Source: Advenella sp. S44 (GTDB lineage: Bacteria; Pseudomonadota; Gammaproteobacteria; Burkholderiales; Burkholderiaceae_B). Taken from it: DNA of 64,000 bases. Made by a program: the position numbers and the translations under genes. The stretch covers positions 1,116,001 through 1,180,000 of the forward strand of contig NZ_NEXS01000003.1 in assembly GCF_002810445.1 (NCBI RefSeq), in the 5' to 3' direction. The stretch's first letter is position 1. Each line of letters begins with the position of its first letter. The notes below the pieces were generated by a model, which was given only the letters and a program-made list of their open reading frames with translations, searched no databases and was not told the origin of the DNA. Of this stretch, positions 35,291 to 46,200 are shown piece after piece.

Positions 35291-36781
35291 ATGGGCGAAA
35301 TGACTTCTACCTTACCCTGGCTGTCCCTGGCAATTTTTGTGCCGATCGTTGCCGGCATTCTGGTTCTGATCATGGGCAGTGACGAACGCGCCGATTTCAC
35401 CCGCAAGCTGGCTCTTTTTGGTTCCGTAATCAGCTTCCTGGTCACGCTGCCGGTTTACTTTGGTTTTGACGGCTCAACGGCACAAATGCAGTTTGTCGAA
35501 AACACGCCCTGGATTGACGCGTTCTCTGCTACCTACCATCTGGGAGTTGACGGTATTTCGATGTGGCTGGTGCTGCTCACTTCCTTTATCACCGTCATTG
35601 TTGTACTGGCTGGCTGGGAAGTGATTACCAAGCGCGTTGCCCAGTACATGGCAGCGTTCCTGATTCTGTCCGGTCTGATGGTTGGCGTGTTCGCTGCGCT
35701 GGACGGCCTGTTGTTCTACCTGTTTTTCGAAGCCACCCTGATCCCGATGTACATTATCATCGGTGTGTGGGGCGGACCGAACCGCGTCTATGCCGCGTTC
35801 AAGTTCTTCCTGTATACGCTGCTGGGTTCTCTGCTGACGCTGATCGCGTTCATCTACCTGTATACGCAGACCGGTTCGTTTGATATTCAGGTCTGGCAGC
35901 AGGCCAAGCTGGGTTATACGCCCCAACTGCTGATTTTCTTTGCGTTGTTGGCTGCCTTTGCTGTGAAAGTGCCGATGTGGCCGGTGCATACCTGGTTGCC
36001 CGATGCTCACGTGGAAGCGCCCACGGGCGGGTCTATCGTGCTGGCGGCCATCATGCTCAAGCTCGGCGCCTACGGCTTTCTGCGTTTTTCCCTGCCAATT
36101 GCGCCGGATGCCTCGCACAGTATGGCAGGCATGATGATTGCCCTGTCTCTGATCGCCGTGATTTATATCGGCCTGGTGGCAATCGTGCAGGACGACATGA
36201 AAAAACTGGTGGCCTATTCATCGGTCGCACACATGGGTTTTGTGACACTGGGCTTTTTCCTGTTCAATACGACTGGGATGGAAGGCGCGATTATTCAGAT
36301 GATCTCGCACGGCTTTGTGTCGGGCGCCATGTTCCTGTGTATCGGGGTACTGTATGATCGGCTGCATACCCGCCGCATTGCCGATTATGGTGGCGTGGTC
36401 AATAGCATGCCCAAATTCGTGACGTTCTTCGTGCTGTTCTCCATGGCCAATAGCGGCCTGCCGGCGACCAGCGGATTTGTCGGTGAATTTTTCGTCATCC
36501 TGGGTGCGGTCGAGCATAATTTCTGGATCGGCCTGCTTACGGCAACGGCCCTGATTCTGGGTGCATCGTATTCATTGTGGATGCTCAAGCGCGTTGCGTA
36601 CGGCGAAATCACCAATGAAGCGGTAAAGCAGATGAAGGACGTCAATTGCCGCGAATATGCATTGCTGGCCGTTTTGGCGATCTTCGTGCTGGTAATGGGT
36701 ATCTACCCGAAACTCTTTACCGACGTTATGCACGTGTCTGTTCAGCATTTGCTGGATCACGTGGCCGTTTCTAAACTGTAA
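35291..36781 (+). CDS. nuoM: NADH-quinone oxidoreductase subunit M
   Basis: Antiporter-like proton-pumping membrane subunit, 496 aa. FYLFFEATLIPMYIIIGVWG carries the conserved Glu; AFAVKVPMWPVHTWLPDAHV the Lys and the broken helix; VAYSSVAHMGFVTLGFF a later core helix. I chose the ATG at 35291, one base after nuoL ends; an ATG nine bases on is also possible. Confidence 0.96.
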   Translation: MGEMTSTLPWLSLAIFVPIVAGILVLIMGSDERADFTRKLALFGSVISFLVTLPVYFGFDGSTAQMQFVENTPWIDAFSATYHLGVDGISMWLVLLTSFITVIVVLAGWEVITKRVAQYMAAFLILSGLMVGVFAALDGLLFYLFFEATLIPMYIIIGVWGGPNRVYAAFKFFLYTLLGSLLTLIAFIYLYTQTGSFDIQVWQQAKLGYTPQLLIFFALLAAFAVKVPMWPVHTWLPDAHVEAPTGGSIVLAAIMLKLGAYGFLRFSLPIAPDASHSMAGMMIALSLIAVIYIGLVAIVQDDMKKLVAYSSVAHMGFVTLGFFLFNTTGMEGAIIQMISHGFVSGAMFLCIGVLYDRLHTRRIADYGGVVNSMPKFVTFFVLFSMANSGLPATSGFVGEFFVILGAVEHNFWIGLLTATALILGASYSLWMLKRVAYGEITNEAVKQMKDVNCREYALLAVLAIFVLVMGIYPKLFTDVMHVSVQHLLDHVAVSKL

Positions 36782-36793
36782 GACTGAGTCATC

Positions 36794-38275
36794 ATGGAAA
36801 ATCAATTTAATTTTGCACTTGCAGCGCCTGAAATCATTCTGGTGATCATGGCCATGGGCATTCTGGTTTACGATGCATTCAGTCGCGAAGCCACACGCAA
36901 AACCACCTATGTGTTTTCTCTGTGCGCGCTGATCATTCTGACAGTGGTATCACTGATTCAGTGGAATAGCGGTATTGGCGGCATCACTTTTTACGGCATG
37001 TATGTAGCCGATCCCCTGGCGCACCTGTTGAAGATCGCCTCGTATCTGGCAGTCCTGGTCACACTGATCTATAGCCGTCAGTATGTGGTGGATCGTGATA
37101 TGTCCAAGTCCGGAGAGCTGTATCCGCTCACGCTGTGCGCGCTCCTGGGCCAGATGGTCATGATTTCGGCCAGCAGCATGCTGACCATTTACCTGGGCCT
37201 GGAATTGATGTCCCTGGCCTTGTACACGCTGGTTGCACTGCGCCGTGACTCGCTGAGCGCGACCGAATCGGCCATGAAATATTTTGTCCTGGGTGCACTG
37301 GCATCGGGTTTCATGCTTTATGGTATTTCAATGGTGTACGGTGCAACGGGCCATGTGGATCTGGCTGGCGTTATGCAGGTTATTCGCAATGGCGAGGCCG
37401 GTGAGATGACGCTGGTGCTTGGCACTGTGTTTGTTGTGGCCGGCTTGGCATTCAAGCTGGGTGCCGTGCCATTTCACATGTGGGTTCCCGACGTATATCA
37501 GGGTGCGCCGACGGCGATTACGTTGACTATCGGCGCCGCCCCCAAGCTGGCCGCGCTGGCTATCACGCTACGCCTGCTGATCGAGGGCCTCAATGGGGTG
37601 GCTTTAAGCTGGCAGCCAATGCTCATTATTCTGGCCGTGCTGTCGCTGGCCATCGGTAATCTGACCGCGATCATGCAGACCAATTTCAAGCGTATGCTGG
37701 CGTATTCGACCATTTCGCATGTCGGCTTTGTCCTGCTCGGATTGCTCTCTGGTGTAGCCGCCAACGGCTCGGTCATCAGCGGCGCTTATGCATCGGCGCT
37801 CTTTTATATCGTGACCTATGTCCTGACTACGCTGGCCAGCTTCGGTCTGGTGCTACTCATGAGCCGCAAGGGTTTCGAGTGCGAGCAGATTGATGACCTT
37901 AAAGGCCTGAACCAGCGCAGCCCTCTGATGGCTTTTGGCATGCTGTTGTTGATGTTCTCGCTGGCCGGTATTCCGCCGCTGGTAGGCTTTCATGCCAAAC
38001 TGGTTGTGCTGCAGGCGGTTGTGTCCGCAGGGCATGTATGGCTGGCTGTTTATGCCGTGGTGTGTTCGCTGATTGGCGCGTTCTATTACATTCGCGTGGT
38101 CAAGGCGGTGTACTTTGACGAGCCGGTTCAGGATGTTCCTGCGCCTGATACCTCATGGTCATTCCGCAGCGGCGTAATGTCCGTGAACGGTCTGCTGATT
38201 ATTGTGCTGGGTGTTTTGCCTGGCGGGTTGATGACCCTTTGTGTACAGGTCATCGACGCTTCACTTAAATTCTGA
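36794..38275 (+). CDS. nuoN: NADH-quinone oxidoreductase subunit N
   Basis: Third antiporter-like subunit of complex I, 493 aa with about 14 hydrophobic segments. [20 protein letters not shown] contains the key Glu, [20 protein letters not shown] the Lys, and [20 protein letters not shown] a core helix. It closes the nuo set; a DUF2818 gene follows 13 bp later in the same transcript. Confidence 0.97.
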   Translation: MENQFNFALAAPEIILVIMAMGILVYDAFSREATRKTTYVFSLCALIILTVVSLIQWNSGIGGITFYGMYVADPLAHLLKIASYLAVLVTLIYSRQYVVDRDMSKSGELYPLTLCALLGQMVMISASSMLTIYLGLELMSLALYTLVALRRDSLSATESAMKYFVLGALASGFMLYGISMVYGATGHVDLAGVMQVIRNGEAGEMTLVLGTVFVVAGLAFKLGAVPFHMWVPDVYQGAPTAITLTIGAAPKLAALAITLRLLIEGLNGVALSWQPMLIILAVLSLAIGNLTAIMQTNFKRMLAYSTISHVGFVLLGLLSGVAANGSVISGAYASALFYIVTYVLTTLASFGLVLLMSRKGFECEQIDDLKGLNQRSPLMAFGMLLLMFSLAGIPPLVGFHAKLVVLQAVVSAGHVWLAVYAVVCSLIGAFYYIRVVKAVYFDEPVQDVPAPDTSWSFRSGVMSVNGLLIIVLGVLPGGLMTLCVQVIDASLKF

Positions 38276-38288
38276 CGGTTGCGCCTTT

Positions 38289-38792
38289 ATGTATCCTTCT
38301 GAATCCATCTGGATTTTCATTGTTCTCGCCTTTGTTTTCGCCATGGTGCCGTTTCTGACGGAAAGGGCGTTTGTCTTTACACCATGGCAACAAGCGGGCG
38401 AGGTCGAAAAACCATTCTGGTTTTATCTGCTGCGCGCCTTTGTTTCATACGCGGCGATTGCCGCCGGTTGCTGGCTGTTAGCGACACAGGCAGGCAATCT
38501 GCCCTATATGCTAGCCGGTGTTTTGTTGCTCGGTCTGACGGTGTATACGCCGGGCACCATGGTGAGTCCGTCAGTGCCGGTCAAGCATATCAGTACGCGC
38601 TTACTGGAGGTGCTGGCTGGCTATTTCGTTGTCGGTGCCGTCGGGTGCGCCATCGAAGCCAATTATGCGAATCCGTCCCAGAAAAACTGGGAATTCTATG
38701 CGATTGCTGCGTGTCTTTACGTAGTGCTGGCCTATCCAGGCTTCGTCTGGCGGCATTTGATGAAACATCCCAGGCGGCCTAAGGCTGCATAA
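38289..38792 (+). CDS. DUF2818-family membrane protein, long form
   Basis: A 167-aa membrane protein of unknown function at the end of the nuo operon, the usual place for DUF2818 genes in Burkholderiales. Family text is present at both ends: MVPFLTERAFV near the start, and RLLEVLAGYFVVGAVGCAIE, NWEFYAIAACLYVVLAYPGF and VWRHLMK near the end. Family members I recall are about 100 aa with three or four membrane segments. Here a middle insert (about residues 35-100, FYLLRAFVSYAAIAAGCWLL and more) adds two hydrophobic segments. A role in complex I assembly or stability is suggested only by position. A terminator follows. Confidence 0.75.
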   Translation: MYPSESIWIFIVLAFVFAMVPFLTERAFVFTPWQQAGEVEKPFWFYLLRAFVSYAAIAAGCWLLATQAGNLPYMLAGVLLLGLTVYTPGTMVSPSVPVKHISTRLLEVLAGYFVVGAVGCAIEANYANPSQKNWEFYAIAACLYVVLAYPGFVWRHLMKHPRRPKAA

Positions 38793-38851
38793 GGCGGGCT
38801 AAGGTGGCATCAATGGCCTGTGGGTGCCGGTGTTGACCCTTTGATATCGTG

Positions 38852-38886
38852 ATCCCGGCGGTGCTCGCACCGACCGGGATTTTTTT
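38852..38886 (+). terminator. Terminator of the nuo operon
   Basis: ATCCCGG and CCGGGAT flank an inner CGGTGC/GCACCG stem, ending in seven T. It is a long, stable hairpin 60 bp after the DUF2818 stop. Confidence 0.93.
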
Positions 38887-38922
38887 CGGCTTATCTGTTT
38901 TCTATCTCGGCTTATCTGTTTC

Positions 38923-39630
38923 CTATCGCCCGATGAGTTGTCGGTAATGCCTTTCGGCCGTGGCTAGACGGTTGAGTGTGAGCCATCCTTGTTGCTCGCA
39001 TTTTTTATTCAGGCACAGGAACAGTTCGGCGCTGGCCAGCGCATCGGAGACCGCATGGTGACGGTGATGATTCCGTATATTGAATAGATGTGTCCAGTCA
39101 TCCAGGGTCCGGTAATTGAGCGCTTGCTCGCGCAACAGAGCCGGGGCCAGATAGGCCAGGTCTATCCATAGTCTTTGTTGCAGATCGGCCTGCAGCCATG
39201 TTTTCAGGCTTTTTTCCAGCATGGTCTGATCAAACGCGACATGGAAGGCGACTAGCGGTGCCGCGCCGATGTATTCAAGAAACTGCATAAGGGCTTCGGC
39301 CGGGTCTATGCCGCTGCGCTGCTTTGCGCCGGCAATGCCGTGGACCAGAATATTGCTTTTGCTGCTGGACTGCTGCTGTCGCAAGACGATCTCGAAGGCG
39401 TCGTCAAGCATGATACGTCCCTGTTCTATGGCCACCGCGCCAATGGCAATCAGCGTGTCTTTTTTCAGATCCAGACCGCTGGTTTCCACATCCAGCACAA
39501 CGATTCGGCTGTCTCGAATGTTTTGCTTGCCGTCGGCACGCGGCAAGGTGCGCCAGGCGTTGAAGCGCTCGTCAAGGCAACGCGGACGCGGATGCCGCTG
39601 GCCAGCACGGAACAAATCCAGGACATTCAT
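38923..39630 (-). CDS. DEDDh 3'-5' exonuclease, DnaQ/PolC-like
   Basis: A 235-aa exonuclease of the DnaQ-like superfamily. The catalytic set is visible: VVLDVETSG (Asp47, Glu49), AFHVAFDQTML (Asp) and HHAVSDALASAE (His and Asp). It is too short and too divergent to be the replicative epsilon subunit and lacks the DnaE-binding tail. It lies 147 bp downstream of the cNMP/CBS/DUF294 gene on the same strand, a pairing seen in many proteobacteria next to solute symporters, though no symporter is present here. Its role is unknown; nucleotide or DNA turnover is possible. Confidence 0.83.
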   Translation of the reverse strand: MNVLDLFRAGQRHPRPRCLDERFNAWRTLPRADGKQNIRDSRIVVLDVETSGLDLKKDTLIAIGAVAIEQGRIMLDDAFEIVLRQQQSSSKSNILVHGIAGAKQRSGIDPAEALMQFLEYIGAAPLVAFHVAFDQTMLEKSLKTWLQADLQQRLWIDLAYLAPALLREQALNYRTLDDWTHLFNIRNHHRHHAVSDALASAELFLCLNKKCEQQGWLTLNRLATAERHYRQLIGR

Positions 39631-39777
39631 ATCGGGATCCTGCTGCGTTCAGGGGTGAATAAAATGGACAGACTCATGTGGGTATCCTGCTGCGACAGAT
39701 GCGGAACCCGTCCAGCAAACTCATGCTGGTTGCTTGTTGTGGTCGGGCGAGCCGGCCTTTGAGCGTCACGCTGAAAA

Positions 39778-41664
39778 CTACAACGCATATCTCACCGACA
39801 ACATGCTCTGCAAAGACTTGGCAAGCCGGAATGCTTCGCGCAGGATGCGATTATCAAGGGCGTTTAACGTGCCGGGATCGATCTGGTTAGTATAGGGCTG
39901 GTTTTTCTCTGCGGCCTGATGATGTAATTGCATTCGCAATAACTGTATGTATAGGAACGCTTCTGCATAAGCGTCTGCTTGCGCCTGGCGCAGTCCTGCT
40001 TGCGGTCCTGCTTCTTTAAGGCGCAGCACCGTATTGGTGTGGCTGCTGCCCGTTTGCAAAGCCAGTATTCTGGCGGCGTCGACAAAGAGCACCGCCGCCT
40101 GGGTTTTCAGGTCTAGCATATTGTCCTGGCCGGTCACGAAGTCACGAAAGAGCCCTAGTGGTGGCCTGCGTGATACCGCATTTTGTGTCAGAAAACGCAG
40201 GAACAGAGGATGTTGAGCGAGCGTCTGGTTCAGCCACTGACGCAGCGACACTGCCAGTTGTTCATTGCCGTCAAGCGCGCGAAAGTCAAAAAAAATGCTC
40301 GAATGCATGATCGCGACAGGATCGGGGCTGTTGATCCAGGCGCTGAAGCGGGCACGCCATTCTTCGGTGCTAAGGCACCATTCGGGATTGGAGGCCATGA
40401 TATTGCCCTGGCACAATGGAAAGCCACAGGTGTCCAGCGCCTGGTTCACGTCGTATGCAAATGACAGCAGGATTTGCCGCGTCGCCTGCGCTTGCCGGGG
40501 GTCTGTGGCGCTGAAAATAATGCCGTTGTCCTGGTCGGTATAAAGTGTTTGCTCCATGCGGCCTTCGGAGCCCAGCGCCAGCCAGCAATAATCTAGCGTT
40601 TGTACCTGCGGGTGCCGCTCCCGCATCAGACGCCCGATCTGGCACAACGTCAGATCGTTCAGGGCGGAAATGATCTGTGTTATCTGCTCCACGGCGATGC
40701 CCTGCGCCATCATATTGTCGCCGAGCTTGCGGATGTCGCCGCAGCAAGCGGCGACTTGCTCGACAGACTGTGCAGCCTGCAGGCGCAAATTAATTTGCCG
40801 CAGACTGATTCGCTGCAGCGAGAACAGATCTTTTTCGGACACCAGGCCGTGCAGCCGTCCGGTATCGGGGTCGGTGACCACGATATGGCGAAAGCCGTGC
40901 CTGGCCATGATCAATGCCGCTTCGGAAGCCGGCGCGGTCGGCGGCAGTGAGACCGGATTCGGCGTCATATAGGTGGCAAACGGTGCGTCCAGATCTGCCT
41001 GAGGCAGTGTGACGCGAGTGAGCAGGTCCGGCAGGGTAAAAATACCGATAGCCCGCTCGCTGTCATCGACGGCTATGATAGAGCCGACCTGCTGTTCCTT
41101 CATATGTTGCAGCACATCACGCAGTGGCTGTGAGGACGGGCAGGTGACGGGCGGCCTTCGAATGAGCTGCTGCACCGGTATGGTCAGCGCCGGTTGTTCT
41201 GCATTGCCGCGGCTGTATTGGGCCTGGATAATCTGCTTGGAGTACTCAAGCAGCAGCGCGGTACGTTGCTCGCAGTAGTCCCGGAAAACGGGTGATTCGG
41301 CGCGCAGTTGCTGAAAGCCCGCCAGGCTGAGCTCATAGACGAAGGTATCGGTGGCTGCGACAAACTGGCTGCCCGGCGAGCGATTTGCCAGAATGGCCCC
41401 TAGCGGAAAGCATTCGCCTTCATGCAATTCGAACGTGTCGCGATACTGGCGCGCTGAACTGGCCAGCTGTTCTGTCTGGACAATGCCTTGCTTGACGATA
41501 TAAAAGGTATCAGGCGGCGGCGCATTGGCCGGAATAATGATTTCGCCGGCGGCAAAGTAATTGATGGTCAAGCGGCTGGCCAGCGCTTCCAGCACTCGGT
41601 CTAGCATATTCTGAAACGGCGGGAAGCGCTTCAGATGATCGACAACAGCCTGGTTCAACTCCAT
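39778..41664 (-). CDS. cNMP-binding / CBS / DUF294 putative nucleotidyltransferase
   Basis: A 628-aa cytoplasmic signalling protein. Domains in order: cyclic-nucleotide-binding-like about 10-130 (FAAGEIIIPANAPPPDTFYI); two CBS domains about 160-285 (QVGSIIAVDDSERAIGIFTL, HGFRHIVVTDPDTGRLHGLV); DUF294 nucleotidyltransferase about 300-440 with GSEGRMEQTLYTDQDNGIIF, related to GlnD; and the DUF294 C-terminal helical domain. The start MELNQAVVDHL at 41664 was chosen over an ATG 18 bp upstream. The family is thought to sense adenylates and modify or regulate a partner. The DEDDh exonuclease downstream is the likely operon partner. The target is unknown. Confidence 0.83.
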   Translation of the reverse strand: MELNQAVVDHLKRFPPFQNMLDRVLEALASRLTINYFAAGEIIIPANAPPPDTFYIVKQGIVQTEQLASSARQYRDTFELHEGECFPLGAILANRSPGSQFVAATDTFVYELSLAGFQQLRAESPVFRDYCEQRTALLLEYSKQIIQAQYSRGNAEQPALTIPVQQLIRRPPVTCPSSQPLRDVLQHMKEQQVGSIIAVDDSERAIGIFTLPDLLTRVTLPQADLDAPFATYMTPNPVSLPPTAPASEAALIMARHGFRHIVVTDPDTGRLHGLVSEKDLFSLQRISLRQINLRLQAAQSVEQVAACCGDIRKLGDNMMAQGIAVEQITQIISALNDLTLCQIGRLMRERHPQVQTLDYCWLALGSEGRMEQTLYTDQDNGIIFSATDPRQAQATRQILLSFAYDVNQALDTCGFPLCQGNIMASNPEWCLSTEEWRARFSAWINSPDPVAIMHSSIFFDFRALDGNEQLAVSLRQWLNQTLAQHPLFLRFLTQNAVSRRPPLGLFRDFVTGQDNMLDLKTQAAVLFVDAARILALQTGSSHTNTVLRLKEAGPQAGLRQAQADAYAEAFLYIQLLRMQLHHQAAEKNQPYTNQIDPGTLNALDNRILREAFRLAKSLQSMLSVRYAL

Positions 41665-41755
41665 GATAGGCCCCCGGGACAATGGACTTTTGCCGATTTG
41701 ACAGACGGCGATGTGATTCGCGCCGGTCTATCTTATCGATGTGACACACGCTGGT

Positions 41756-42130
41756 CTATTTTATACGTTCCGGCGCATTTTCGATATGTACCAGAATATT
41801 GATAAGGCGATCAAAGGGGTCGCGTACGTAAAAGCGACGTACTCCCCACGGTTCGACCACCGGCCCGTATTCAATGGCAATCGCCGCTGTCTGACAGCGC
41901 TGCAGCGCCTCATCCAGGTCATCGACTTCAACGGACAGGTCAGGCACCGGTGTGTCCGATCCGCCCTGTGTGGCTATACTCAGTTGCGTCTGCATTGTCT
42001 CGTTTGAGCCGTAGGTGGCAAGCCAGCCGTGGTCCATCAGCAAGTCCATGCCCAATACGTCTTGATAGAAAGCTCTGGCGACCGAGATGTCGGGGCTCTG
42101 GATGTTGGCGACGATGCGTTTGACTTTCAT
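41756..42130 (-). CDS. VOC-family (glyoxalase-like) protein
   Basis: Vicinal-oxygen-chelate fold protein, 124 aa. One babbab module pair is visible: VKRIVANIQSPDISVARAFY at the start, DLSVEVDDLDEALQRCQ in the middle, and WGVRRFYVRDPFDRLINIL with the C-terminal metal-site region near the end. Family members isomerise, cleave or bind small molecules such as methylglyoxal conjugates or antibiotics. GGAG eight bases before the ATG at 42130 favours it over the upstream ATG at 42160. Nothing nearby indicates the substrate. Confidence 0.78.
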   Translation of the reverse strand: MKVKRIVANIQSPDISVARAFYQDVLGMDLLMDHGWLATYGSNETMQTQLSIATQGGSDTPVPDLSVEVDDLDEALQRCQTAAIAIEYGPVVEPWGVRRFYVRDPFDRLINILVHIENAPERIK

Positions 42131-42343
42131 AGGTTTTGCTCCATTGCTGTGGGTAGACACCTGGGCCCCGCAGGAAGGGCAGGCGCCTGACGCCCGGGTG
42201 AGGGCCGCTCAGTGGCCCGGTATCTTGACGCCCTGTTGTGCGGTGGGACCTTCGTTACCGGCTGCCCAATGCAAGCGTTTGCCTTCGGTAGTTGTGGCGG
42301 CGAACCGAAACCGAAGGCGTTGCAGTGCGAGTTCGGTGACTGC

Positions 42344-43186
42344 TTAGTCTTCAAACCAGTTAAGCACGGCGTCCAGGCCTGAATAATTGATCCGAAATGC
42401 GGCCGCTTTTTGCAATACGGGTTTGGCGCGATAAGCCACCGAATAAGCCGCGTTCGACAACATCTCCTGGTCATTTGAACCGTCGCCAATGGCGATGCAC
42501 TGCTCGGTCGTGGCGCCCAGCGAGGCCGCGAGCGTTTGCAGATGCGCCGCCTTGCGCTGGCCATCGACAATGTCTCCAATCACCTGGCCGGTCAGCTTGC
42601 CATTGTTCACTTCTAGGACATTGGCATGGACACTGTCCAGTCCCAGGCGGGTACGCAGTTTTTCCGTGAAGAAAGTAAAGCCGCCGGAGACCACCATGAC
42701 ATGGACGCCGGCGCCTTTCATGGCGCGAATCAGCTTTTCAGCGCCGGTATTGAGCTGCAGCCGCTCATCGTAAACGCGCTGCAGGTCGGTTTCGGGAACG
42801 CCCTTGAGCAGGGCGACGCGCCGGCACAGGCTTTCACTGAAGTCCTTGATCTCGCCGCGCATTGCCGCTTCGGTAATGGCAGACACTTCTGCCTTCTTGC
42901 CGACCATGCCGGCGATTTCGTCGATGCACTCAATATTGATGAGCGTCGAGTCCATGTCCATGGCCAGCACTTTCATCTGTGCCAGCGGGCGAATGAGCTG
43001 CAGTGCGGCGATGTCAACATGGCGGCTCCTGGCCCAGTCCTGCAACTGCTCCACCGTGGTTTCATCAATATCTTCCAGCCGCATGGCACAGGCATTCAGC
43101 GGGGTAATACGGTTGGCGCTGGCCAGGGCGGCGGCCTGTTCGATCAGGTCATGGCGGATGCCGGTAGCTTGGAGTACGAGATGCAT
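42344..43186 (-). CDS. serB: Phosphoserine phosphatase
   Basis: HAD-superfamily phosphatase, 280 aa, releasing serine from phosphoserine in the last step of serine biosynthesis. The catalytic aspartates are Asp77 and Asp79 in LAMDMDSTLINIECIDEIAG. Motif II is MVVSGGFTFFTEKLR and motif III GDGSNDQEML. The N-terminal 70 residues form the small regulatory domain typical of the long SerB form. It lies 27 bp downstream of mfd on the same strand, so the two may be cotranscribed. Confidence 0.95.
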   Translation of the reverse strand: MHLVLQATGIRHDLIEQAAALASANRITPLNACAMRLEDIDETTVEQLQDWARSRHVDIAALQLIRPLAQMKVLAMDMDSTLINIECIDEIAGMVGKKAEVSAITEAAMRGEIKDFSESLCRRVALLKGVPETDLQRVYDERLQLNTGAEKLIRAMKGAGVHVMVVSGGFTFFTEKLRTRLGLDSVHANVLEVNNGKLTGQVIGDIVDGQRKAAHLQTLAASLGATTEQCIAIGDGSNDQEMLSNAAYSVAYRAKPVLQKAAAFRINYSGLDAVLNWFED

Positions 43187-43213
43187 GTTCAGGAAAATCC
43201 GGGTAAAAAGTAA

Positions 43214-46200
43214 TCAGGCTGCCAGTGTCTTGAGCAGAAGGCGAATGGTATCGATGCGGCGATTGATGTCGGGCATATTGTTCAGTTCAATGCGTAATTT
43301 GTCAGCGCCGGAAAAACGGATGTGCTTTTGTTTTTGCACCAGTTCAATCATCTTGAGCGGATCGGCGTTGGTCTTGGGGCCAAAGGCCAGCAGCGCCTGC
43401 TCGTCACTGATGTCTACTTTGATGATACCGAGTGCTTCGGCCAGAATGCGCAACCGGTGGGTCGCAATCAGCATGCGCGCAGGCTCGGGCATTTTGCCGA
43501 ACCTGTCGGTGAGCTCTTCCTGGATGGCCAGCAGATCGTCTTCGCTTTTCGCGTGCGCCAGCTGTTTGTATAGCGACAGGCGGGCGTGGATGTCGGTGCA
43601 GTAATCGGCCGGCAGCAGGGCAGAGGTGTGCAACTTGACTTCGCATACTGAATTGAATGGAGTTTCCAGGTCGGGCTCTTCGCCGGCCTTGAGTGCACGC
43701 ACGGCCTCATTGAGCAGATCGCTGTACATGGTAAAGCCGATTTCGTTGATATTACCTGACTGCGATTCACCCAATACTTCGCCTGTGCCGCGTATTTCAA
43801 GATCGTGCATGGACAAAAAGAAGCCCGAACCCAGTTCTTCCAGGGACTGGATGGCTTCCAGCCGCTTTTTCGCATTGCTGGTGATAGCGTCTTCGCCCGG
43901 TGTCAGCAAATAGGCATAAGCCTGGTGGTGAGAGCGGCCGACTCGACCGCGCAACTGGTGCAATTGCGCCAGGCCAAGGCGATCGGCGCGATGAATAATA
44001 ATGGTGTTGGCGCTGGGCACGTCGATGCCGGTTTCAATAATGGTGGTGCATAGCAGAATATTGAAGCGTTGCTGGTAAAAACCCTTCATGATTTCTTCTA
44101 GCTCGCGCTCGGGCATCTGGCCATGCGCCACGGCAATACGCGCCTCAGGAAGCAGTTCTTCCAGGCGAGCGCGGCGGTTCTGAATGGTTTCCACTTCATT
44201 GTGCAGGAAGTAAACCTGCCCGCCCCGCTTCAGTTCGCGCAGGGCGGCTTCACGGATCGTGCCGTTGTCTTCACGTCGCACGAAGGTTTTGATGGCCAGG
44301 CGCTTTTGCGGCGCCGTGGCGATGACGGAAAAATCACGGATGCCTTCCAGGGACATGCCCAGCGTGCGTGGGATGGGGGTCGCGGTCAGGGTCAGAATGT
44401 CTACCTCGGCGCGCAGCGCCTTGAGTGCCTCTTTCTGGCGCACGCCGAACCGATGCTCTTCGTCGATAAGAACCAGTCCCAGGCGCTTGAACTTGACGTC
44501 TTTGCCCAGCAGTTTATGCGTGCCGATAACGATATCGACGGTGCCGTCTTCCAGCCCCTCCAGCGCAGCCTTGACTTGCTTGGTGCTGCGAAAGCGGGAT
44601 AATTCGGCGACGCGCACCGGCCAGTCGGCGAAGCGATCAGAGAAAGTCTGGGCATGCTGTTCAGCCAGCAAGGTGGTGGGGCACAGCAGCGCCACCTGCT
44701 TGCCATTGGCGACGCACAGAAACGCGGCGCGCAAGGCGACTTCGGTCTTGCCAAAGCCCACATCGCCGCAAACCAGACGGTCCATCGGCTTGCCCGAGGT
44801 CATATCGCTAATCACGGCATCAATGGCTGCCTGCTGGTCAGCCGTTTCTTCAAAGCCAAAGCCTTCGACAAAGGTCTGATAGTCGCTAAAAGGCAGCTTG
44901 AAGGAAAACCCTTCGCGCGCAGCGCGCAATGCATACAGGGCGAGCAGCTCGGCGGCGGCATCACGAATTTGCTTGGCGGCTTTCTTGCGGGCACGGTCCC
45001 ACTGGCCTGAACCCAGTTGATGCAGCGGCGCCTGCTCAGGATCGGCGCCGCTATAGCGGGAAATGACGTGCAATTGCGATACCGGCACATACAGTGTGCT
45101 GTTGCCCGAGTATTGCAAATGCAATAGTTCGATATTGCCTTCGCCCAGGTCCATGGTGACCAGACCATGATAGCGTCCGATCCCGTATTGCATATGGACG
45201 ACCGGATCGCCTTCGCGCAGCTCGGACAGGTCGCGCACCATGGCGTCCACGTTGCTGCTGCGTTCCTGTTTTCTACGTCTTCGCTGGGCCACAGACGCCG
45301 AGCCGGGGTACAGGTCGTTTTCGGTGACCAGGCAAAGCTGCCGGTCACGAATAATAAAACCGGTGTTCAGCGGTGCAATGGCAATGCCAAAATCAATATC
45401 AGACGCGACAAAGTCCTGCACATTGTCGAAAGCGGCGCTTGGCTCCAGTTGCTGTTCGCGCAGCAATTGCAACAAGGTTTCGCGCCGTCCGGCCGAGTCT
45501 GCGCACAGTAGCAGGCGTTGCTCGCCCCGCTGCAGCCAGTTGCGCAGTCGCGCAAAGGGATCATCGCTGCGCCTGAGCACGGCGATATCGGGCGCCGGTG
45601 CGAAATGATCATTGGCCGTTTGCTCGTTCAGGTGCAGCCGGGCAAAGGCTTTCAGATGGACAAACAGTTGTTCTTCTGAAAGAAACAGGTGGTCGGGTGG
45701 CAGCACGGGGCGCTCGCGATCGCTTTTAAGAAACCGGTAGCGGCTGTTCGTATCGTCATAAAACTGTTTGATTGCCTCTTCGATATTGCCGACGGTAACC
45801 ATGATGGTTTCAGGGCGCATATAATCGAACAGCGTGGCCGTTTCGTCAAAGAACAGCGGTAAATAGTACTCGACCCCGGCAAACGCAATGCCGTTGCCTA
45901 TGTCTTTGTAAGGCGTCGCCCGCGATGGATCGCCTTCGAACAGGTCGCGAAAGCGCGAGCGAAAATGCGCACGGGCGTCTTCGTCCATGGGAAATTCGCG
46001 GCCAGGCAGCAGTTCGACGTCGTTGACCGGATACAGGCTGCGCTGGGTGTCCATGTCAAAACTGCGGATGGATTCTATCTCATCGTCAAACAGATCAATG
46101 CGATAGGGCAGTACCGAGCCCATCGGAAACAGATCAATCAGCCCGCCGCGGATACAGAACTCGCCGGGTGCGGCCACTTGTGAGACGTGGGCATAATTGG

